Of a stretch of DNA of 64,000 nt, positions 26,301-41,200 are shown one piece after another. The translations under genes were made by a program, and so were the position numbers. The stretch is taken from positions 620,001 through 684,000 of the forward strand of contig NOWV01000024.1 of the NCBI GenBank assembly GCA_003344405.1, written 5' to 3'. This DNA is from Trichoplax sp. H2 (lineage: Eukaryota > Placozoa > Uniplacotomia > Trichoplacea). The notes under the pieces were generated by a model. It did not search any database and was not told where the DNA came from. It was given only the letters and a program-made list of their open reading frames with translations. Every line of letters begins with the position of its first letter. The first letter of the stretch is position 1.

Positions 26301-27480
26301 TGCTAGCTTGAAATGATACTCATCGACATTGATCACTGTTTTATTGATTTAATAGCATGATTCTCCTTTTTCTTATATCCATATGAGTAATTGCCTTTCA
26401 ATCTAGCAGTCAAAATGATATGGATTACTTTACTCTGATATCGTAGATGATGTAGTATATCATTTCTCTCTTTATATAGGTATAGATGTCTACCGTATAT
26501 ATAGATCTGTTATATACAGTATATGTAGATATATGTAAACAGCTTTCTACTGTACTAGTTATGGATCCTTATAAAACACTTATCAAAATCTTCCTAAGTA
26601 GCATGAATACTTGCATTCGTTACGCATTAACTACTAATTATTCGAAAACCTTCGTCAACTACTCTCTATTTCTATTGCCTTTATTTATGATGAATTGAAT
26701 GTAAACGCTATTTTTGAAGACATTGACTATGTGCAAAACTAACATTTGAAATTCTCCTACATTTACAGCATCTCGGTATCTAAACCAATCATCGCTAGCG
26801 GAAAGAATAGTTACTATAGTAATTAATAAGCACGTGATCGACAATGACGCTTGGCTTGAACAGGAGGAGGAGAAGAAGGAGGAAAAGATGAAAAATAATA
26901 TTGAAATAGCCCCTTCCAATGATGATGATGAATTTCCTGCATGACATGATTTATATAGAGATGTGAATATCCTGATGAATTTACATAGCTAATACGATTC
27001 AACTGATTATCAAAATATCTGTCCATCAACTATCATGAAAGATGCTGGTCGTTGGTTGGTTTAGGGATGCAATTGATCGACATCAACTAGAAATTAAATA
27101 TAGATTGAACACAATTGGATCAAGAATGGATAGATAGTAGATAAAGGAAAGAATCGAGGATAGAAAGGATAGTCTATGGTGAATCAGACTAAAATTCGTT
27201 AGTGGCGTGCTGATTATAGGAAATAGCTAAGTAATATTGTTGGAAAGTCGATCGCAATCAAAATACGTAGATCATTCTATCCCGCTAGTTAAATAAGAGA
27301 CAAGATCAATATTATTGCAATTTAAAGTCAATTAGAATGATTGAAAAATTATACGTAAACCATTGGTTCAGGGAAAGAATCCAATCATGTAACCAATATT
27401 TTAAAGTGAATTAAAAATGGATGCTAAGAAAATGGCTTAGGTAGACAATTCATCGATAGGATATGACCTTGAAATTAAAT
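23321..27480. other. Region with only weak exon-like ORFs
   Basis: No gene can be supported. Three minus-strand stretches look somewhat protein-like. The first is 23501-23611 (ATG to TAG, 36 residues, contains LLLSSWQEKNDF). The second is 25979-26170 (63 residues with a hydrophobic AIVYFLLATFLIYV run). The third is 26700-27029, where one frame begins MMDRYFDNQLNRISY and reaches a PPSSPPP run, and another frame contains SASDDWFRYRDAVNVGEFQ before a GTTAGT donor. Their phases do not join into a convincing transcript. A GC-rich hairpin (ACTACGCG-AC-CGCGTAGT) sits near 26276. Confidence 0.35.
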
Positions 27481-27690
27481 TAGAAATGAATTTGATAGTC
27501 GATACCAGCTGAAAATCAGCATACTTTATAATCGAATGGTGATGAGAATAAGTTAGAGACTGATAAAAGGATGAGATTAATTAGAAACGAGTTCAATAGG
27601 CGATACCGACTGAAAATCGATGTACTTTATGATCGAATTGCGACAAGAATAAGTCAAATACTGACGAGAGTAAGGAACAAAAATAAATAT
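27481..27690. repeat. Two-unit tandem repeat, about 101-bp period
   Basis: The segment starting TAGAAATGAATTTGATAG at 27481 recurs as TAGAAACGAGTTCAATAG at 27582. The following CGATACC-CTGAAAATC and ACTTTATAATCGAAT blocks are shared. Confidence 0.75.
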
Positions 27691-27719
27691 AATACGAAAT
27701 TCATCTAAGATTACATCAT

Positions 27720-28330
27720 TCTAGCTAATATGAAAACTCCGATTCACATTGATTAAAAATTGAACTGAATTATGTCAGTAATAAGAGTAAGGCCGACGGA
27801 TACATAAAAACAAAATTTAACTACAATATTAAATCCTTCCTATATAGTATTATTCTAGCTAATGTGGAAAATTCCTATTCACATTGTTTAAAAATTGAAA
27901 CTAATTACATCAGTGAAGGGAGTAAGGTAGTGAAAGCATAAAAAATGCAAGTGCAAAGGCTATTATCAGAAACACGATAGAATATAATTATAAAATAAAA
28001 CCCATCCAATATAGTATTATTCTAGCTTATATGGAAAATTGATATTCATATCGATTGGGAACTGAGCTTGATTACGTCAGTAAAGGGAATAAGGCAGTGG
28101 ACGCATGAAAAATAGAGAGACAAATTGTTTCCATCAGAAACGCCACCGAACACAACTGCAGCATAAAATTCATCTAATATAGCATTATTTTAGCTAATAT
28201 GGAAAACTTATATCGATAGCGATCAATTAAAATCTGAAATTGATTACATCAGCAAATGGAGTAAGGTAGCGGATGGATGCACAAAAAATGAGAAGGATAA
28301 AGGCTGTCACCAGTAACTCGATATGATCTT
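27720..28330. repeat. Tandem repeat, about 135-170 bp period, four units
   Basis: Units marked by TAGCTAATATGGAAAA start near 27721, 27854, 28022 and 28190. Each also contains an ATTACATCAGTAAAGGGAGT-like block at 27773, 27911, 28072 and 28242. The units are diverged, so this is an old array. Confidence 0.8.
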
Positions 28331-31300
28331 AAAGGGTGAAAAATTCAGACAGACGTTTGTAATTAGGCGAAATTAATTAAAAGATTGGTTTTGAATTAGT
28401 ACTTTTAGTCAAATTTATAAAAAATAATCACTCAATGTAGGGGAAAGAAGGAAGGAAGGAATAAATACTGTTGAAAATCTTTAAAATCAAATGTAATTTG
28501 AAGTCGCCAATTGAAATTAGTCAAGTCTGCTGCTTGATCAATAATAACAACAGCTTTTCCAACAATAACACCATTTCTAATTGGGTGGATTGAAAGGGTA
28601 CAATAACAACTTATTGATAAATGATTATAAAGTAGGTGTAGTTTTCAGTTTGATAAGCAATAGCCATCATAAAATTTTAATTAGACTGTTTAAGAAAGAC
28701 TAGGAAAGGGATGAGGCGTAATCACCTTTTCAAATTGCTATCGCGGTGATATAATTTGTAATAGACAAGAAAGCAGTATTCTATTAGGGTTACATAGTCC
28801 ATTACACGATGGTAAATGATGCCCTTCGTTTTCCATGCTATTCATAAACAGGAATAATTTTATAATATTTTTATCATGTACGATAGTATAATTAGGCTAT
28901 TCTAAGTGCAATACTATTGATTAATAGATCGAATTGTGTTTCTCAAGACAGAAATTACACTTTTCTAATCTTGTAAATCAGCCAGGGCTTGGATTTAGTA
29001 ATATTGATAATTATATATGAATAGCTTTATATCGATATCTCAACATTTACTAAATAACAATCGCTTCTGTGACTATCAGGACATCTATAATATTGCTTGA
29101 TTTTTATAATTTTTGTAAACCTTCTATGCCCTAATTGCACGGAATTTTCTTAACTGTTTTTTTATAATTTATGGTATTGGTGGAATTGATGGTAGCAAAA
29201 TCTAAAATGGAATAGATTTATGGCAGTTCCTATAACACTGACTAAAAATGAGATATGAAAGAGAATTAAGCAACTCCTTCCCAGATTACATTAAATTTTT
29301 TTGTAAGGATAATTCCCAAGCAGTAAGAAAAAGTGAGAAAAGATTTAATCTTCATCTATAAACTATTAAGTAGGGCAGCTTTACGTCTTGAATTTATCAA
29401 AATCGCGCATTGTAAACTGAAATTTTAACTTCGATTATGGCTAAAATGTGTAATTAAATTAATTTAAACAAGATAGCTTAAAAGAAATTTTGTAATTCCT
29501 TTCCAGTTTAAATTGCATAGGTTATTACTACAGTATTAGGTCATAACAAAGGAAGACATCTAAGTAGTTCAGAACGAGTAAGATTAATACCAAAGATATC
29601 AATTTAATCCAAAATCTGAAATTTCTAATAATTTAAAGTATAAATATCTAATGTTTGATAGCGAAAGAAATCAAGGTTGACAAGAATTAGGCTCCGATTG
29701 ACCTAATGAAATTTTTTGAAGAGGATAAACTGAAAGAGCTTTCATATCGGTATTTCTAGATTATATTTATTATCATAGCAATAAAACGAAAATGAGCGGT
29801 AATAAAACAATACCTGAAAAATTCTCCACAAATGCATGAATTTAATCTCGAAATTTCCAAAGAATAAACTGACTTGAGCATCGGGATATACTTGTATATT
29901 GCTGGAAATCTTGCAGTGCAAGCAACCTGTAATGATAAAACTCGGGTCAATATAATATAGTAATAATGTTAATGTAAAAGGTGGCATTACATTTTTATAC
30001 TGCTACGATTACAATATTTAGCATCAAGAGATATAATATAAAGATTTACCGAAGACTCATGATGATGTCATAGACGGTATCAAGAATTTATTTCGTAGCA
30101 ACTTAAATAAAATTTATTTAACTAACAACATACTACATTTATTTTTCCTGGACCGAATCAATAAGTATAAAGAAACATACCGTGGATATCATTCAGTAAC
30201 CCATGACGACTAATAAGATTATGATATCAAGTGAATCAATCTGGAAAGAAATAATCAAGTTGATAGAGATGAAGCTTCTTAAAGTTGCATGGATTAGGAC
30301 AGAGAGAATTCAGCAAATTGGAATATTTCCAATAACAATTAATATAAATGTGGAAGCAGATGAATTGATCGGTTTATCGAATAAAATAGAAATAGTGAAG
30401 GGAACATATTGTATACGTATACCCTATAGGAGAAGATACAATTTTATGCCAACGATGGCTCGTTAAACAAGTAACAGAAAGCATAATGATTACTAATGGC
30501 TTATTATTGAACTTCTAATTTGATGCTACTCAATGTTTCTGTAAATTATATTCTTTTCTTATTCATTTGGATTTAATCAAATACATGTCTAGATTAAATA
30601 AAATTCCACTTAACTCGTAAGTGATAGGACAGCGTCGCTAATTAATACGGTAGCTATTATATTAATATGCTAATCATTCTTAAATAGATCAAAATATCAA
30701 GTGCTACTACAATTGTTGGAAAGGAAGGGATGAGATTGGATGAAGAATTAGTAATTAAATTGTTTGATGTATATATATGTAGAACTGGAAGTGTTAGTAA
30801 GATTTGAATAAATGATAACAGCGTCTATAGACGCAAAATGGCAACGAATTGAAAAGTAGACGGAAGTTGGCCTATTCAAACGCCTAAAAATTATCGACAA
30901 AAGCTAGATATAAAGCACTTGTAGTGTCAAAAGAATGCAATTTATAATTTAATGTTGTGTTGAACTAATATTAGTCTGATTTAAATTATTCAGGTGATTA
31001 CGGGTAGCAACTCACCTACTAAGCATGTTAATTATATCTTGTATAAATTCGTTTGTTAGGCTTCGTTATATAAGTCATGGGATAATGATGGCATACTGCA
31101 ATAAGATTTCATAGTCAGATTAATACAAATATAAACAGGATTATTGATCCGTAGTTTACCTAACCATTTCAGTAAATCTTGCTATTTTAGCCCAAATTTT
31201 CAAAAATTATACAAACTCTGGTGTAGATATGAATTAGTTTAAATGAATAGGTTATTAAATCATAGTCTATAATTGCTTTATTAAGCATAACTGACAATTC

Positions 31301-34300
31301 TCCATAAAGTGCTATATTTCATATTACTATCATGCTTTTAGAATACAACTACTTTAATTAGCTAAAATCAATACATTTTTAATTTGCTATTTTTACTTAA
31401 TTCTATCGGATTAAAGACATATCGTTGCATATAAAATTTAATGTGCCCTTTCGATTTGTTCCGAATTATGAACTGCTTCGTCTAATTTGTTATTATATAA
31501 TTCACTATCTTGCAATTAAATTTCAGTAATACAGGGTTAAATATTTGCATAATTGGATAATTAGTCATTAGGATACTCAAAAACTAGTAGAATTACAAGC
31601 AAAAATCTTGCAAACGTTTATTACTTTCACTTATAATAAGATTAAAAAATATTTTCGAATTCAATCTACATGAAAAGCAAAAGATTAATTATATTTATTA
31701 GCCGAGGGCTATCTTTATACTAAATACTTAACCAATGATACGCTCCGGTGTTTTAATCTATTATAAAATATTCGGTTATCTTCGTAATCGAGAATATGGA
31801 CCATTATTACTTAACTAAACTTGCCTAATCTAAACTAATTAGATTTTCCTAGATAAGTAACAATAATTAAGAAATGCACTTTCGGAATCTTCTAACTATA
31901 TCTTTATTCTATAAAATACAAGTCTAATTTAATATTCAAAATCAATCATTTAAATAGCTTTTCTAGCCATAAAACCGGTTTGCGATGTGTGATATATTTC
32001 GACCAATAAGACTTCGTGAATACATTAAATTATTTCTAGTCTAATCCAATGAATTTTTAATATTACTATAGACTAATTATGTTTTCTCTAGCTTATAATT
32101 AATAAAATTTATATTGAATTTACCATTGACAATTCATATACTATATTTAGTATAATTTAATCGGTATTAGGAACAGGTTTGTATCGGCTATATTAAGACG
32201 TAAAATAATTCATGCACATACCCAAATTAATAACTATCTTATCGTGATACATATGCATGTCTAAATTAAGTAAGATATCATTCATCACGGTAGATTCACT
32301 ACCGTGACAGACTATATACGTATATGGCTAGATATTAAACGATATTAGTATTCCAATATTAATTTGATTTGATGAAACCTGATATTGGGTAGAAAATAAA
32401 TAATTAAAAAGTCTTGAGATTCTATTTCTAAGAGATAGAAAACTGACTACCATTTAGGAATCAACATATTGTATTGTACATACTAACTGTACAGTAGTGC
32501 GTATATTAATTACTTGTATAAATTTTACAGCAAATGTGAAACCAAGTAAACTTCGTATATGTTACGGATCAATGCTATTATCTTTACGATTTGTGTTCCG
32601 AGAGTAGCTGGTAAAAATTAATCTTTTTATTCATCAAGTTGTGCTTATATACTTCTACTAATAACACAACATGCCATCATGATACGCGAACTTCTCTATC
32701 TAAATTTAGGACTATGATTTAAGCTATGCTGTCTCATATAATAAAATCTTACACAGCCATATTAAGAGTTACACACAATTATACATTAATATCAAATCTC
32801 ACTCATCTAACTTACTGTATAGTTGTAATTACTTAATCTTTAAAATACTGTGTATATCATCATACACTAATTACTAGTATAAATCTTGCAGTAAATTCCA
32901 ATTGAACTGTGCATATTATTTTATTGCAGATTATTTTACAGAAATACGTATACTACCTGTAATTAATAGAATAATATTTATAGTAGATGTGGATTGAACT
33001 ACATATTCAATCTTATTACAGATTGGTTTCAATTTTCGATTTCACTTTAATCTTTATTGTAGAGTTAAGCTAAATCTTAGCTGGCGTGTAATATCATTAG
33101 AGAACAAGGAAAAAGTAATTAGAGTAGTGGTAATGAAGACATATAAATTGCAAAACAAGTTGTATTGAAATTCTTGCAGATAATTTCAGTTGGTCTAATT
33201 TACATTACATATTGTAATTAATATAAGTGCTACACAATTTCATAAATCTGCAATGATTTTTAAGCTTTTTGTTAAAGATTTCTATAAGTTTTTACTTCAA
33301 AGTCAAAACAGTAAATTTGGAAGTAGCGGTACTTTAAGTTTTAAACCATAAACAATCTCAGTGCAAAAGAAAATCAATGTCATCATGGATGAATGTAAAC
33401 TACAATCACCTTGTACAACAAAAGGGTAGATAAATTATGTGCTTATCCTGCGTTTTTGTTTTTTAATTTCTTTCGGGCTGGGAGGCTTTATCTATGAGTA
33501 TATTATAAATTAGTATATGGTAACAGTACATTGGAAATAGATTGTCATTGATGCTGACTAATTGTTTTCATCTAACCCTTCAGAGTATCTTTTTATTAAT
33601 AGCATAGGAATGATAATAGAAGAGAAAAATGTCAATATTATTAGTAATATGTATAATTAACTAGCCAGGTGCATAAGCCAATTGCAGATTGTTTTTTCCT
33701 CGCCAATCAACTTACTATTGTTCACTTTAAATTGATTTGGTTGTACTTTAGACTTTTCCAAATTTTTATCCATTCAAATAAACAAAAATAACAAACAACA
33801 ACAATGAAAAAATAAGAATACCTAAGAACAAAAATAAATTCATAATATTGCAACGACAAATGGATGTTGATCTAATTGTTATGACATAATTCCTAGCGTA
33901 TTTTCCTCAAAAATTGGCAACTGATCGAACGTTAGATGATAGTAATGCAGCTAAATCAAGTTTAGCAGATTGCCGATGGCATGAAATATGCATACACAAG
34001 GGTAAAATTAAATGCAAAATGTAAAGGAATTATCATTTGAGATGGATTATTGAATTAACTCGGCTAAATGTAACCTACATTCAGTGACTAGAAAAGGAAT
34101 AAGAATTATTTTTTTGTCTCTTAAAATGAATTAGAACATAGTAGAGACCATCGATTATTTTAAAACCAATTTAATTTGTCAAATTTATTCGTAATATTGC
34201 ATTAAGAAATTCGTTATTGGATCTTTATTAAGTGGTGTAGGCGATTATTGAATGTGTTCGTGCCATAAACTTACTCTTGCGAACTGACTCAATAGTTACA

Positions 34301-35159
34301 GTTGATATTATCGTATTGAGTCAAAACTATTTTATTAATGCTACTATATGGTAGAGAAGATTATCTGCAAAGTACGGTGAATTGTAAATAACGTACTGAG
34401 CTAGCATTTGCTTGCTCTTTCTTATAGATTCTTGCTGTAGTCTGGCGGTGCAAATTTGCCTGTCGTCTAATATCATCGATTAACTAATCTCAAATCTCTA
34501 TCAAAGATGAGCAATGCAATCTAAATGAATTATCAAAATTTACGTCGTACAGAGATAACTTTAGAACAGTTCATAAGCCATCGGATATACTTTCTGTTAT
34601 ATCGATTTAATAAACAATCCTAAGCTATTCAATCTAATTTAAAAATCGAATTCTCATAAATATTATTTGCTATTGAATTTAGTTTGCTAACAACTATTCG
34701 TAGTCAACAATGCCTAATATTGGTAAGCAAGCTTCTTTTCATATTAGTATCGCTACTAGATCTATTATTAGAAACTCAACTATATCAAAAATAGCCGCCT
34801 ACACGATCAAATTTGCAGTGATTCACGTAGTATCACCAAAATACAAAAGATATTTCTTGGATATCGTTTGAATAATTATCATCGGATAATATATGTTACT
34901 AGTAAAGGTATTAATGGCAGCCTTCTCCTAGAATATATATTCTAATATTAATACCTCTTGATTATTTTGTATAATGAAGCCCTTAAGGTAACGTAATTAT
35001 GTAGTGATAGCTGAATACATATGATAATGTAATCATAAAATCAAGCAAAGACTAGAAAGCATTTTATCTAAACTTTGAATAGCGTTAAGCCCCTAGATGC
35101 TGTTGTTAATTAAATAATAAACGTTAATTCCCCTAGATCGTTTACTGGCTGTACACACA
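28331..35159. other. Gene-poor AT-rich region
   Basis: No gene can be supported in nearly 7 kb. The longest plus-strand ORF (30203-30466, 87 residues, starting MTTNKIMISSESIWK) begins with ATG and is fairly protein-like, but it has no recognised domain. A loose 361-bp duplication may link about 32470-32560 with 32830-32920. Nothing else stood out. Confidence 0.5.
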
Positions 35160-35720
35160 TACGATTTGGAAGCATTTCTTTCTGGGCTATTTTAAATAAT
35201 AGAAACCCTCATGGATATGGTCATTAATGTGATAGATAGTAATCTGCGAATACATTTACCGTATACTCATTGAATACAGTACATAGAATAGCACAGCATC
35301 CATTTCTTTCGATACTGCTTTAAATAATGAAAATCCTCCTCATGTATTATGTTATTAAATAGATAACGACGAAATACAGTAATTTTTGATATGATTATAG
35401 ACAAATACATTATCAGAAAACATAATTCTATCTGAGTTAAGTTGAATAGTGTGGCCGTTGACTTGATATTTAGTTATGATCAGGGGATACATTTGATGAT
35501 TTACTCGGAAAGTCTGTAAGAAATTGGTAAACATATTTCTTTCTGGGCAGAGTTTGAACATGAAAACCTTCATAGACATTGCTGGTATTGAATAGAAAAT
35601 GATCAGCGAACAAATTTGCTAGGGAATCTGTAAATAAATATAATACAAGGAAATTTCCTTTCTAAACTATTCAAGATAGTAACAATATTGTTAGTAAATA
35701 GACAATAAAATTTGAACATA
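35160..35720. repeat. Degenerate tandem repeat, about 122-128 bp period
   Basis: ATTTCTTTCTGGGCTA-like markers recur at about 35174, 35302, 35533 and 35652. Each is followed by AATGAAAA-CCT-CAT and AATAGA-AATGATC-GCGAA-like sequence. The 231-bp step contains an extra, more diverged unit. Confidence 0.65.
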
Positions 35721-36589
35721 TTTGGTAATACACATAACAAGAAAATGCGTTCTATCAGGAAGCTTATTCCATCCGAGGTTATTTTGGATATACAAATTCT
35801 TAATAGATATTGCTATTACGAAATTTAATGATCCTTGAATGATAAGTTTCATATTTGAATGATTAGAAATAGATATATTGTAAACCTAGCTGACGCCTAA
35901 TGAACATAAATTTTTTTCTATGTGATAAACAGGAGGCTTTTTATAGGATCTCTTTCATAAGAGCTGCTTCTACAAAATATGGCGCTATAATAGATTGATT
36001 TATTTGTTTTTATATTTATTTCATTCAAGATACTCTCGCGATCTATTTCAGTTATAGTCTGCACGAATTGAACGCACATAGTCAATTGTTGCATAGTTTT
36101 AGAACATATAATATCTCATTTAATCTTAATTTACGGTATCCAATTTCTATAACTTACTTTCACGGGTGCGGTGTTAATCTGATCGATTATAATTCACTCA
36201 TTACAAATAGATTAGACTTTGAGAACTTTTAAAAAATATTATTATAAGGCCAAAATTCGATAGAACTCGCAAAGTTTCAGTACCAGATATCCAAAAAGCC
36301 AAGAAACTGTAACCCCTATAGCACTATCAATGTTAATTAATTTTTTTTAGCAGATACTTCATTTAATCATATTAAACTTAATGAAATCCCCTTTGCAAAA
36401 GTATTACAGCCACTTAAAACTGGCAATATTCAATTTAAACTATTAATTAGAGGTCTTTTTGATATGTCCTCTCATTTAAGATATTATAGATCAATTTTAA
36501 ATATTCAACAATAGTGTGATAAAACAGATCACGAAATTCCAGGAATTGTATAATATTAGATCTCTATTAGATCTTCATATGATGATAAT

Positions 36590-36850
36590 CTGTACGTAGT
36601 TCTAATCTGGCTGAATACAACGACTAGAAAGATTTTTAGATAGCACCATCGAATAGCCTACAATTATCTGCTTATACACTCTTGGCAAATAAGAACTTTA
36701 CTTGGTCTTTATAAAAGATAATCCGTATACAGCACGATCTTAGCTGAATACAGCTATCAGAACGACTTTTATAAGGAACTACCAAATAATCTACAGTTCT
36801 TGATTATATGCTTTTCCCAAATTTTACAGCTATAATCGTTTTGGCAATAT
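36590..36850. repeat. Two-unit tandem repeat, about 133-bp period
   Basis: GCTGAATACA-CGA-TAGAAAGA at 36610 and the corresponding sequence at 36743 start two similar units. Both continue through a CTACAATT-TTGATTATATGCTT-like segment. Confidence 0.6.
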
Positions 36851-37011
36851 TCTACACTATTATAAAATTATTTAGGTTCTGATTAACGATACATGCTACG
36901 GCGAATTATTTACAGGTTATTCAGGTAACAGCTATAGTATTTACTATATAAAAGGTCATCTGCATTCTAGCATAGAATTCTCAATTTATGTTATATAATT
37001 ATGAGCTAATA

Positions 37012-37620
37012 CATATACTCTATGATAAATAGAGTAAGCTACGTTACCATACATACCAAACATGCCCAACAATCTACAATTCAATATTATGTTCGGTTAT
37101 ATTTAGATAACATGAAATAGTAATCAACCGCTAGATTATTGCACGCACAATTTATCATAACAGTTTCAAATCATTATTACAATATTTAATGGTTACTGGA
37201 TTCTATTTAGCGTCATATTTTTAAATTTGATCATAGGGCTGTGTGCGAAACAATTCTAAATTCTTGAATGAACTCAACTACAGTATTTATGTAGATATTC
37301 TCATCGACTAATCTCAACATTCTATTCCATATAGTAGCCAACATAAAATCTTTATTTTGGTGCATGATTTCGAACTACTATATATACTCTATCATCAATA
37401 GGGTCAGCTACGCTACCGTACATCACAATAAATGTGGCCGATAATTTTCAACCCAATGCTAAATTAGGTTACATACCTGTAAAATAAAGTTGCAATCAAC
37501 CGTTAGATTATTGTACGCACAATTTATTATCACTATTTCATACCATTTCACAGTATTTAGTGGTAATTGTATGGTTTTTGGCACAACATTTTTAAATATG
37601 ATCGTTCGGGTGTGAGCAGA
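37012..37620. repeat. Two-unit tandem duplication, 369-bp period
   Basis: ATATACTCTAT-AT-AATAG-GT-AGCTACG at 37013 recurs at 37382. The two copies share ATCAACCG(C/T)TAGATTATTG and ACGCACAATTTAT blocks and end in similar TTTTTAAAT-TGATC sequences. They are clearly homologous but diverged. Confidence 0.8.
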
Positions 37621-38246
37621 GTAAATGTAATATCGCTAATGAATTCTTTTGAGTACATTTAATTAAAATCGAATTCAATTTTTACTGTTTGATTAAAATC
37701 ATATTCTAGACCTACATTTACGGATAAAATTATACAGTACACAATTAAATCAATTTCTTTATTTTACAAAATCCGTCCCAGCTTAATTTAGTAAAATGCA
37801 TGTTCCTAGCTTTATCAGTTATGATAGTACACCCATATTCTACTCGAAGAGAGATGTTTCTTAAATAATATAGAGAACATAACTGCTTTCGGCTCGTAAA
37901 ACAATGCCTGGATTAAAGGCCTAATTTAACAAAGATTATTAATTGATGTAACTTAGATAATTTCAAATAAATGGACTACTTAACATATCCTTACTATCGG
38001 CAATATAGATAAAAAATGGAACAACCGCCTAGTTAAATACACATAAACTGCAATATCACTTTAGAATAAAGTTGCTTCATTATAGTAACGTTAATAATTT
38101 TGATAATTTTTCACAGAATATTTAAGGATGACGAACTAGTACAAGGTGATAGGGAGACAACACTTTGACATAAATAAACTAAGAAATTATCATTCTTTAA
38201 TGATAGCATAATTTGATATTGTTAATTAATAAGAAATTATCTTTAA

Positions 38247-41200
38247 TTAGTTTAATGGCTGATGTTTCCGTCGTCTTGGAGTACGATAGCGACGATGAGG
38301 ATTTGCATTAGCTGATGGAGTCTTGGGTGTGGTATGAACTTCAACAGATTCTAATATTTTAGAGAAATTTTATATCATAAAATCAGTTTAATGCTCGTGT
38401 TATAGGCTAACTTTTGTACAGTTGTCGTACCACAGTTTCCATAAAATAACTTATTTAGGAATAAGTTCATATAAATTTATCTATGACGTTATATATTATA
38501 ATTTTAATAGATAAATGCATAGTTTTACATTATCATCTATGCATTAATAATTAATGTTTATATCGATTTAGAAAAGCATTTATATTAATTTATCAATGAC
38601 TTTATGCATACTTTTAATAGATAACTGCGTAGTTTCATATTATTATCTATGTGTTGACAATTAATGTTTATATCGATTTAGGAATGTGTTCATACTAATT
38701 TATCTATGGCGTTATCATACTTTTAATGAATAATTGGATAGTTTTATATTATTTATGTACTAATAATTAACATTATGTCGATTCATGAATTTGTTTATGT
38801 TAATCCCGAACGATTTGCATATATTTTATAGATAACTGCAGTTTTTAATATTATCGATGTGGTGATAACTAATGTTTATGTCGATATTTTATAAATTAAC
38901 TGATTTTCAATAAAGTTTGGATTAAACTTTGTCTGAAGAAAGAATAATGGTTATTTTCCTTTTGACGATAGCAGATTGTCAGTATTGTAGGTAGATGTCC
39001 GGCAGGACAAATCTGACAGTGGTCTCTTAATTTTACTTTTATGCTGGGTCATAGTTCTTCCGTCGTTACAAATTTGGATTTTTAGTAGCTTATTATTGTT
39101 CTTTCGACTGGAGAAAATTTACTAAATCCTTGCTTATTAGATGAATAAATGATAGCTTACCTAAACGATGAATTCGTCTAGTTTGTTGATATTTCCTTTT
39201 ACCACGGTCGTATGTAATTAACTGTTTAATTCTATCATGAATGACTTTATTGTCATCATCACTATTTTGCTCATCTTAAAGTAGATGTTATTAAACGTAA
39301 ATATAAGATTACATCGATAAAAAATATCTAACGTGACTATAAAATTAAGATAATAATATAAATAAATTATAGAATCTTTTTGGTACTAGTTAACTTACCC
39401 GATCTTACCACAGCATCTGAACTTTTAGCTTGATTTTCATCCGCTTCGATCACCGTGCTTTCAACAGGTACTGAGGTAAGATCAATACTAACAGACTTAT
39501 TCTCATCAGGAAGTTTATTTGCATGTACTTGGTAAATTGGACTATCGTGAGCACTTTTATGTCTTTCTAATCGATGATCGCCTGTGGTTCAAAATTCAAA
39601 CGAATGTAATGATAATATTTAGATGATGTTCATGCGTATGTAATAATCTACTTCTTAATTATTATTACTGGAGATTTAAATTAGTATAGAGAATTATCAA
39701 CATAGCAACCAAGATTAAGAGATTTAATTTAATGAAAGGTTGAGATTTTTAATTTCTTGATCAATACAGTACAGCGAAGCTTACAGAAAATTTTCTATGA
39801 GTAAAACTATGGATAGGTTATGAAGGTATTTACCTGTTCTTGATGCTAATCTATTATGATCTTTTGGGCAAGAAAAATATTCTTCGTCTTTAGTTAATCA
39901 AGATTTTAGATATTTAGCGACAAGATCATGAAATCTTAAGAAATTTTTATTCAGTTTCTTATTTGAAACTTTTAGTTTGATTAAATTATAATATAATTTA
40001 AACCTGTTCCCACTTTGGCTTGATTAATAACAGAATGATTGCACATATCAAGCAATTGTTGAGTCTCACTGCTTGTAAGATGGATAAATAAACCTTCATC
40101 TGGAAAAGATGAAAATTTTGAAATTAAAATTCATACAACTTGAAAAAAATTAATATATTTAGTTTGCTTAATTTATATTTACCTACTACATAAACAGAAA
40201 ATCGTGATATCGTACATATAACCTTAATTAGCATTAATTAACCTGATGGAGAATTAACCCGCGAATTCTTTTCCGATTTCGTATTTACATGGTCATCTTT
40301 TATTGAGAAGAGACTCATTTATTAATTTCTAGATTGCTGAGATTAATCAGTCTATGATATATTATACTCGAAGTCTTTCTAACATCAACTTAAAATTATA
40401 ATGCGAAACCTTTACCTTTTTGTTTAAATTATGAAATATAATTTCATTCTAACATTTTTCACTAAATAAAATCTTAAATCTTTATTGCGTATGTTTAGTA
40501 ATTTAAACTAGGTTATCACTACCTGTGATTTTGCTACCACTTGTATTATGTTTCTTAAGAGATTTAGACTTCTTTTCAGCTAAGGATATGAAATGAAAAT
40601 GCAAAATATAAATATACCACAACCACCAACAGTATTGGCTCTTTAAACGCTGCAACATTATCTTTAAAAATGACTTACCTTTACTATTGGTAGGATTATC
40701 ATGATACGATAAATTTATTAGTGAAGAGTCTTTCGATGCTTGTTTATGTTCATCCTCAAAGCTTACTATTGCCCAAGTAATATGAAATTAGATAAATAGG
40801 TTAGAGGATAGCATTATGATGATTTATATATTTAGCAATAATGTTAGTTCAGATTTTTCCATCGTTTAAGTTGTTTATGCAATGAGGAATAATAAAATTG
40901 ATCGATAGAAATAAAATTTTTCTCAAACTAACCAGTTCGCTTAGCGCGATCCTTAGAGAAACTTTGGGATTGTATATTTCTATTAATGGTCAAAGATTTC
41001 GATTTTCCTTCAGGCAGAAGACTTGCTGAGCCGGTCAAAGATTGATTAGGAAGCTTCTCTTGGTTGGCATTATCGCGTTGATAATCAGGATTTGCTTGGA
41101 TCGAGGTATCATAATCTGACATCTGTTTCAATTTTGTTAAATTCTCTGCCGATCGGTTCTTCAAAATTGTTTTGGATGCCATTTGCTTTTGGTTTGATTT

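Noticed and set aside
29742-29987. Two overlapping minus-strand ORFs
   Set aside because: Aromatic- and Ile-rich products of AT-rich DNA with no domain and no splice signals in phase.
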